Shown in pieces: positions 58,484 to 64,000 of a DNA stretch of 64,000 nucleotides. This stretch comes from Rosellinia necatrix (lineage: Eukaryota; Ascomycota; Sordariomycetes; Xylariales; Xylariaceae): positions 2,790,001 through 2,854,000 of the forward strand of contig JAGYVD010000010.1 in NCBI GenBank assembly GCA_021209875.1, read 5' to 3'. Position 1 is the first letter of the stretch. Each line of letters starts with the position of its first letter. The position numbers and the translations under genes were made by a program. Under the pieces are notes generated by a model. It had not been told where the DNA came from. It was given only the letters and a program-made list of their open reading frames with translations, and made no database searches.

Positions 58484-59793
58484 ATGTCCACAGCCACAGC
58501 ACTAGCATTACCGCCGCCGCCGCCGCCGTCGCAGCAGCAGCCCCAGGGCACGCGCCGGGCGATCTACGTGCCGGCGTCAGGGGCGTACGAGACGCTGACG
58601 CAGAGCGCGGCGTACACGCCCGCGGGCCCGCAGGTGCTGGTGCGCGCGCGGTACTCGGGGGTGAACCCGGGGGACCGGCGGCACTTCCACATGGGCTGGC
58701 ACTCGTACGTGGCGGGGTACGAGTGGGCGGGGGTCGCGGAGGCGGTCGGCCCGGACGTGCCGACCGGCGGCGGCGGCGGCGTAGGTGGCGGCGAAGGTGG
58801 CGGCATCGCGCCCGGCGGCCTCGTCTTCGGCCTCACGCCCTTCGGCGACCGCCGCCCCGTCGAGCTCGGCGCGCACCAGGACCTCCTGCTCGCCGACGCC
58901 CGCCCCGGGAGCGGCACCTACCGCGTCCCGCGGCACCTCCTCTCCGGCGCCGGCGATGGCGATGGCGATGGCGATGGCGAGGACGAGATCCTGAGACTCC
59001 TCGCCGCGTGGCCTGCTGCTATGCGCACTGCGGGCGACGCCCTGTTCAATGCCCTCGGCTTCGCGTTTCCAGCTGCTGAGGGACTCGGTGAGGGGGTTGA
59101 TCCTAGGGGGAGGGCGATTCTCATCGTATGTTTTGCTGTCTTTTTTTTTTTTTTCTGCGGTCGATTTCTTATTATAACTAATATCTGTGTGCGCATGTAC
59201 AGTGGGGTGGCTCTTCATCCGTCGGGCTCGCGGCCATCTACCTCGCGGCGAGCGCGGGCTTCGGCCCGATCTACACGACCGCGTCGCCGCGGAACCACGC
59301 GGACCTGCTGGCGCGCGGGGTCACGCGGTGCTTCGACTATCGGTCCGCCACCGTCGCGGACGAGATCCGTGCCGCCGCCGCCGCCGACGGCGGAGAGCTC
59401 AGCGTGGTTTTCGACGCCGTCACCGCCGGCACCGGATTTGCCGAGCCGGAGCGCGGGGGCGGGCTCGACCTGGCGCAGAGCTCGCCCGCGATCGCGGCCC
59501 GCTGCGTCTCGGAGGGCGTCGACGATGCCGATCTCCGCCTTTGCGCTACCCTGCCGCTGCCGCACGACCCGCGCTGGGAGTTCTGCATCGCGCGCCGGGA
59601 CGAGGCCGGGCGGGACGCGCGCATCGAGGCTTCGATGGTGTGGGCTCTGGGCCAGCTTACGCTGTCCGGCGGCGGGTTTCGGTTCCCGAAGCTTAGGGTC
59701 GTGAAGGGGGCTGAAGCCGGCATTCAGGCTATTTATGATGTGTTCGAGGGGAAGGTCAGCATGGAGAAATATGTTATCGAGCACCCCCTATGA
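58484..59793 (+). CDS. MDR-superfamily oxidoreductase (quinone reductase / enoyl reductase-like)
   Basis: Exons 58484-59125 and 59203-59793 join across a 77-nt intron to 410 residues. The N-terminal GroES-like domain shows VLVRARYSGVNPGDRRHF and AGYEWAGVAEAVG; the Rossmann domain shows WGGSSSVGLAAIYLA, the NADPH-binding glycine motif, then DLLARGVTRCFDYR. The zinc-site residues of true alcohol dehydrogenases are not seen, so it resembles the zinc-independent fungal reductases often found as trans-acting enoyl reductases or as toxin-related oxidoreductases. Oddities are proline and glutamine runs at the N-terminus, a poly-Gly loop and a GDGDGDGD insertion, all from GC-rich triplet or hexamer repeats. 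It has no neighbouring synthase gene and lies 26 kb from the cluster, so I see no pathway link. Confidence 0.82.
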
Positions 59794-60091
59794 GTATGAG
59801 GTCGGGCGTGAGCGAATAGGGGCAATCCTAGGTTGAGTTGTTTGAATTGTGATTGGGTTTAACTAGGCAGAATGTACATTAAAGAGATTAGATTGGGGCA
59901 AGCTAGTGGAAATTCGCATCATGTTTGTTAATGCTTATATCGCACGGCTAGAGGATACATTCATGGCACAACACTACGAGTCAATTGATACATATAACAA
60001 AATCTCTTAGGCAAGTTTTTGTATTGAGAATTCCAGATTTAGTAAGTAGGCGATGCATACAACCAGCACCAAAGATGATCACCAAAAAGTA

Positions 60092-61380
60092 TCATTGCGC
60101 GTAGCCTGTCGCGCCCTTGACACAGCCAAAGGCGCCACCACCCTTCCCAAACATGTCCCTCAGGTCCTGAACAATCTCATTAGGCCGCTCCCACGCGGCG
60201 AAGTGGCCACCGTCCTTATGCTCGCGCTCGAACACCATCTCGCCCAGCGTGCGGACGTACGCCTTGGGCAGCACGGACAGGTCCATCGGGAAGTGGCTGT
60301 ACCCGAGCTTGACGCCGGGGGAGTAGCTCCGCAGCTGCTTCTGCTGCATCCGGTTCGGCCGCGCCGGGTCGGCGCTGTGCTTGTTCTCGTAGTAGATGCG
60401 GGCGCTGGCGGCGGGGCCGGCGGCGGAGAACCAGTAGATGCCGACCCAGGTGCAGACCTCGTCGTCGGTCCAGGGGTAGGCGTCGGCCCAGTCGTGCAGC
60501 TTCTCGTAGATCCACGCGAGCAGCGCCACGGGGCTGTCGGCGAGCGCGTAGCCCAGCGTCTGCGGCTTCGTCGACTGCTCGAGGTTGTACCCCCGCCCCT
60601 CCTCGTTGAACCACCGCGTCCGCGCCTGCCCCTCGCGCTCGCGCTGGCTGTAGGGCGTCACGGCGTGCTGGATCGTCAGCACCGGGTTCTGGAAGAACGA
60701 GGGCGGGTCCGCCGAGTCCATGTTCAGGTGCGTGGCTTTGCAGTGCTGCGGGAACAGGTGTCCCAGTGCGCGGCTGATATGGGTGCCCCAATCACCTGCG
60801 ATGGCATGTCAGCTTGCGTGAGCACGCGTGGGTTTTACATACCTCCCTGCGTCACATATTCGTTATACCCTAACTTCAGCATCAGCTTATTCAACGTCTC
60901 GGCATATTGCGCCAGTGCGAACCCGCGCTGTCGTGTGCCGGCGGAGAAGCCGAAATTGGGCAGCGACGGGACGACCAGGTCGAAGGCCGGATGCTGGACG
61001 CCGTCACCACCCTCGGTCAGGGGCTTCATGATCTTGATTCCTTCGTAAAAATGACCGGGCCAGCCGTGGATGAAGAGCAGCGGGATCGCGCCCTTGACCT
61101 TGCTGCGAATATGGACGAAGTGGATGGCGAGCGGTTCGAAGCCATCGCACTGAATATCGGTGACGAAGTTGGGCAGGCTGTTCAGCTCGTTCTCGGCCTT
61201 CTTCCAGTCGTGGGACTGCTCCCAGTGCTTCGTCAGTCGTTTGACATCGGCGAGGGGCGCCCCCATGTCCCACCCCGCACCGTCGAGTTCATCGGGGAAC
61301 TTGGCCAGTGATAGCCGCGTCTTGAGGTCCTTGAGTTGTGACTCGCTGACGTCGATTTTATAGGGCTTTATATCGGCCAT
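60092..61380 (-). CDS. Epoxide hydrolase (EHN domain, alpha/beta-hydrolase)
   Basis: Two minus-strand exons, 61380-60843 and 60795-60092, join across a short 47-nt intron to 413 residues. The N-terminal EHN domain begins IKPYKIDVSESQLKDLKTRL. The alpha/beta-hydrolase core has the oxyanion-hole HGWPG at 105-109 and the nucleophile elbow TQGGDWGTH with Asp181; the join lies exactly within this motif. The catalytic His is in GGHFAAWERP, at about residue 377. Tyr residues that activate the epoxide probably lie in the lid region YSHFP or RIYYENK. This is the microsomal-type epoxide hydrolase family, opening epoxides to diols. No transmembrane anchor is seen, so a soluble enzyme is likely. It faces the convergent oxidoreductase gene 298 bp away. 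Confidence 0.9.
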
Positions 61381-63124
61381 ACTGGAGGGATGTCCGAACT
61401 CGTGAGGCGTATCGAAGGATTGAGATGCCAGATATGATACAGGAATGAAGAAGAGACCTCGGGAGTTGAGGGGACAATCTCTCCAAACTGAACGGTTTAT
61501 GTATGTCGCGCAAGATGGGCAAACAATTCGGGTGCATCAAACAGCCAGCCGCCGGTTGCCTGGATAGTAGCCGTGTCGGCTCCGAAGTGTTGAAGATGTA
61601 GATAGGTACTAATTTAGGAGAGGGGGAGAGAGGGGTGACACTGGCTGTTCATGGCCTGTTCATGGTCTGTTCATAATGTAGGCATTCGAAAAGAATTGGG
61701 TTTATATAAGACACATTCCTATCTTCTTATATAACTACTTAATATTCTTCCACCTTCCCAGGGTCTGCATCTGCACGACGAAGGGATAAAGACGATGTTT
61801 AGAGTGCGATAAGGTGGAAAAATGACGACTTTGACCTGGGTATGCATCCTCTACGCCTGGATGACGTCTGAAGGGCGCGGACGCCTGAGAAGACTGGACC
61901 ATGGTACTATATGCTCATTGGTTACCATCGTCCCTCGACTGTTTTCTCTGTACTTAAAGGTGCCGAATAGGGTAAAGCGGAGGGTTACCGACAGCTTCGG
62001 TCATACATGTAGCCGTCCGTATCTTGCTCAACACTGCTGATTAATACAAACATTACTAAAAAAAAAAAAAAAAAATGAGGGTTGTTCGCTTTTTTGTTTG
62101 TTTCTGTCTCTGCTGCCTGGGTTACTGCCTACTTACCTACCTACTCATCTACCTACGTACCTACTGTAATTGGCATAACTACACATTCTAGTGTGACTAT
62201 GCAAATGTGACATGATATTTAACATTTCATGCCACTTAACCACTTATACATCTACGCAGTCTAGGGATAGAGTGCCAATTGTACTAGAAATATGCGGGTC
62301 AAGTTATTTAAATATACGCGATGCCATTATGTATGTAAGCAATTGACTAAGTCTGGGCAATTGGTATGTACAATAACTAACACGGCCTAGAGAGTTACGA
62401 AGTACCTATCTAGTGTTGAGCGCAGCTTGATTGTGCACAGAGAGACCAAGGGGCGCTATAAATTTCCGGTACCATGGTTGGTATGGTAGTGCACTTCGCC
62501 GTGTGCAAGTGGCAAGTGCAACGCCATCTAAATCTAGTGTAAATTCAGGGTTTTCATCACTAGAGTGGGGTGGTGCCCCTAAGACGGACCACTGATAGGG
62601 GGAGTGTACTTGGGTACACGTCGTGCAGATGACGATCGGGGCCAGATCAAGGGCAGATCAGAGGTGACGCATAGGCCACGTACCGTTGTTTTGATGTTCT
62701 ACGGGGCCGGTCTCCGGAGCAACGACGCAGGGTCCACCTACTTTGTGCCTACCTAGGTACTTTGTGCCTGCCTACCCACCTAGGTAGGCAAGGTACCTTA
62801 CCTACTTTTGTTGACTAAAATCACAAACAAGCCCTAATCTGACGGGACGTCGCGTGTTAGCCGCTATCCGTGACATCACATTCCACCTTCCACCGCCCTC
62901 CCGGACTTCTTTCGCAGTTCGCTCTATAACAGCTCTTTTAATCCTACCCACCTACGCCACACCGAATTGCACTTTGACAACACATCGCCGAATTGGCCCA
63001 TTGATTGCACAGATAGCAGCGTCAACACCGGCCTGCTGCCCTCCCACGGCTTCCATCCGTCCTCTGCTCGTCAACATCAACACCCTTCGACACCAGCAGA
63101 ATTCGACACACAACGACCATCAAG
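61381..63124. other. intergenic, no gene seen
   Basis: A divergent spacer between the epoxide hydrolase and the last gene. It contains an A17 run at about 62058-62075 and TACC-type repeats at 62130-62165 and 62740-62810. The start of the last gene is preceded by a C/T-rich stretch. Confidence 0.6.
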
Positions 63125-64000
63125 ATGACGCCTCGTTGCCGCCGCTCGGCGCGCATTGCTTCGGCTTCTCAGGTAAGCTCAGCATGATAGAAGAAAACGC
63201 GATATGCCCCTCATTCGTTCACCCGCCCGGCCATGTTCGCCCATCTGTTCATCTGTCCATCTGTCCATCTGTCCATCTTGCCCTTTGTTTACCTCGTGGA
63301 CCCACACAACAACAACAACAACAACAACACACGGTCGGTCGGACTGCGGGTGATGATGGCTCGAACATGAACATGAATATAAACATGAATATGGACATGA
63401 ATATGAACATGAACATGGCCATGTCGACGTCGACACATGCTTTATTTTGCTTTATTTTTGCTTTGCTGGTCATCATCCGCGCTGACACGCTCGATCGTCA
63501 CAAATAGAAATCCCGAGACGCCCCCGCGCCGCAGCAATTGACGTCTGTCATGGAGGCAAACGAGAGCCCTGACCGCCCTGACCGCCCCGACCCCGCACGA
63601 CTGGCTCGTGCTGTCAACAACAAGACCATGTCTTCGCCCGTGCCCGCCCCGACCACGCCCTCGGCCACCGTGCCGCCGAAGCTGGCCATGACCGAGATGC
63701 ATCCCAGCAAGGCCCACCAGTCCATGGCGCCGCCCTCGTCCGGGCTTCGAAACGGCTTCGTCGACATCGACTACAACAAGACGCCCATGCAGTCCTTGAT
63801 CCACAACACTCCTTCCAAGACGCCTGCCCCCTCTTCCGACTTCACCTTCCGGTATGTTCGATCCGGCCTCGACGACACGCTTGGGCCTGCTGCCCGGAAG
63901 ATGATGGAGCAGGTCCGCGAGCAGGCGGCGGCCTTGAAACCGCAGGTCATGGAAGAGCGTACCCGCGAGTTGGCCGAGCAGGCCAAGTCTGGAGAGGGCC
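63125..64000 (+). CDS. Uncharacterised fungal protein (3' partial)
   Basis: Exons 63125-63172 and 63508-64000 join across a 335-nt intron; 180 residues are visible and the gene runs off the window. It begins MTPRCRRSARIASAS, continues with an acidic and Pro/Asp-rich stretch, then conserved-looking SDFTFRYVRSGLDDTLGPAARKMM and the start of a charged coiled coil (MEQVREQAAALKPQVMEERTRELAEQ). The pattern of a basic N-terminus, disordered region, short SDFTFR block and coiled coil is found in uncharacterised ascomycete proteins, which I cannot assign. The intron carries CATCTGTC, CAACAA and ATGAACATGAAT repeats and remains open in another frame, but the 16-residue first exon with a perfect GTAAGC donor makes the spliced form preferable. 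Confidence 0.65.
63240..63425. repeat. Cluster of short tandem repeats in an intron
   Basis: CATCTGTC units (63243-63280), CAACAA units (63305-63330) and ATGAACATGAATAT units (63361-63425) lie one after another in the intron of the last gene. Confidence 0.9.

Noticed and set aside
63173..63507. Independent small gene of about 217 codons at 62854-63507
   Set aside because: Its second half is tandem repeats; the region is better explained as leader plus intron of the last gene.

Overview
The window is a piece of a filamentous ascomycete chromosome, most likely a Sordariomycete. Protein genes carry many short introns (mostly 47-140 nt, GT-AG with clear donors), intergenic DNA is rich in pyrimidine tracts and TACC/TAGG microsatellites, and there is no bacterial-style operon structure. 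I rebuilt exon joins by hand; for nearly every gene the reading phase closes exactly. I found no rRNA, tRNA, CRISPR array or intact transposon. || Layout: 1-4.9 kb holds the 3' part of a TFIIIA-like zinc-finger gene and a fungal membrane protein of unknown function. From 5.5 to 32.8 kb lies a compact diterpenoid biosynthetic gene cluster: a bifunctional copalyl-diphosphate/kaurene-type synthase, an aldo/keto reductase, a P450, a geranylgeranyl diphosphate synthase, a second P450, a GA4-desaturase-like (CmcJ-type) oxygenase, a secreted berberine-bridge-type FAD oxidase, a third P450, an MFS exporter and a Zn2Cys6 regulator. The genes are arranged as divergent pairs sharing promoters (synthase/reductase, P450/desaturase-like, oxidase/P450) and convergent pairs. 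From 32.8 to 64 kb are sparse genes separated by long repeat-rich intergenic stretches: a low-complexity hypothetical gene, an Stm1-like ribosome-associated protein with micro-exons, a YAP/MeaB-like bZIP factor, an MDR-type oxidoreductase, an epoxide hydrolase and the start of an uncharacterised gene. || How the cluster should work (inference from families): the GGPP synthase supplies GGPP; the two-domain cyclase makes a bicyclic diphosphate in its N-terminal half and ionises it in its C-terminal half; two paralogous kaurene-oxidase-like P450s, a third unrelated P450, the desaturase-like enzyme, the FAD oxidase and the AKR decorate the skeleton; the MFS protein exports it; the Zn2Cys6 protein is the likely local regulator. 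The set overlaps the gibberellin cluster of Fusarium fujikuroi (GGPPS, CPS/KS, kaurene-oxidase-type P450s, DES) but adds an oxidase, a reductase, an exporter and a regulator. The cyclase is also odd: its class II acid motif reads DLDT rather than DxDD, and it carries polyQ insertions and a tail of about 206 residues rich in Ala, Pro, Val and Thr. The product may therefore be a gibberellin relative or a different labdane-derived diterpenoid; sequence alone does not decide.
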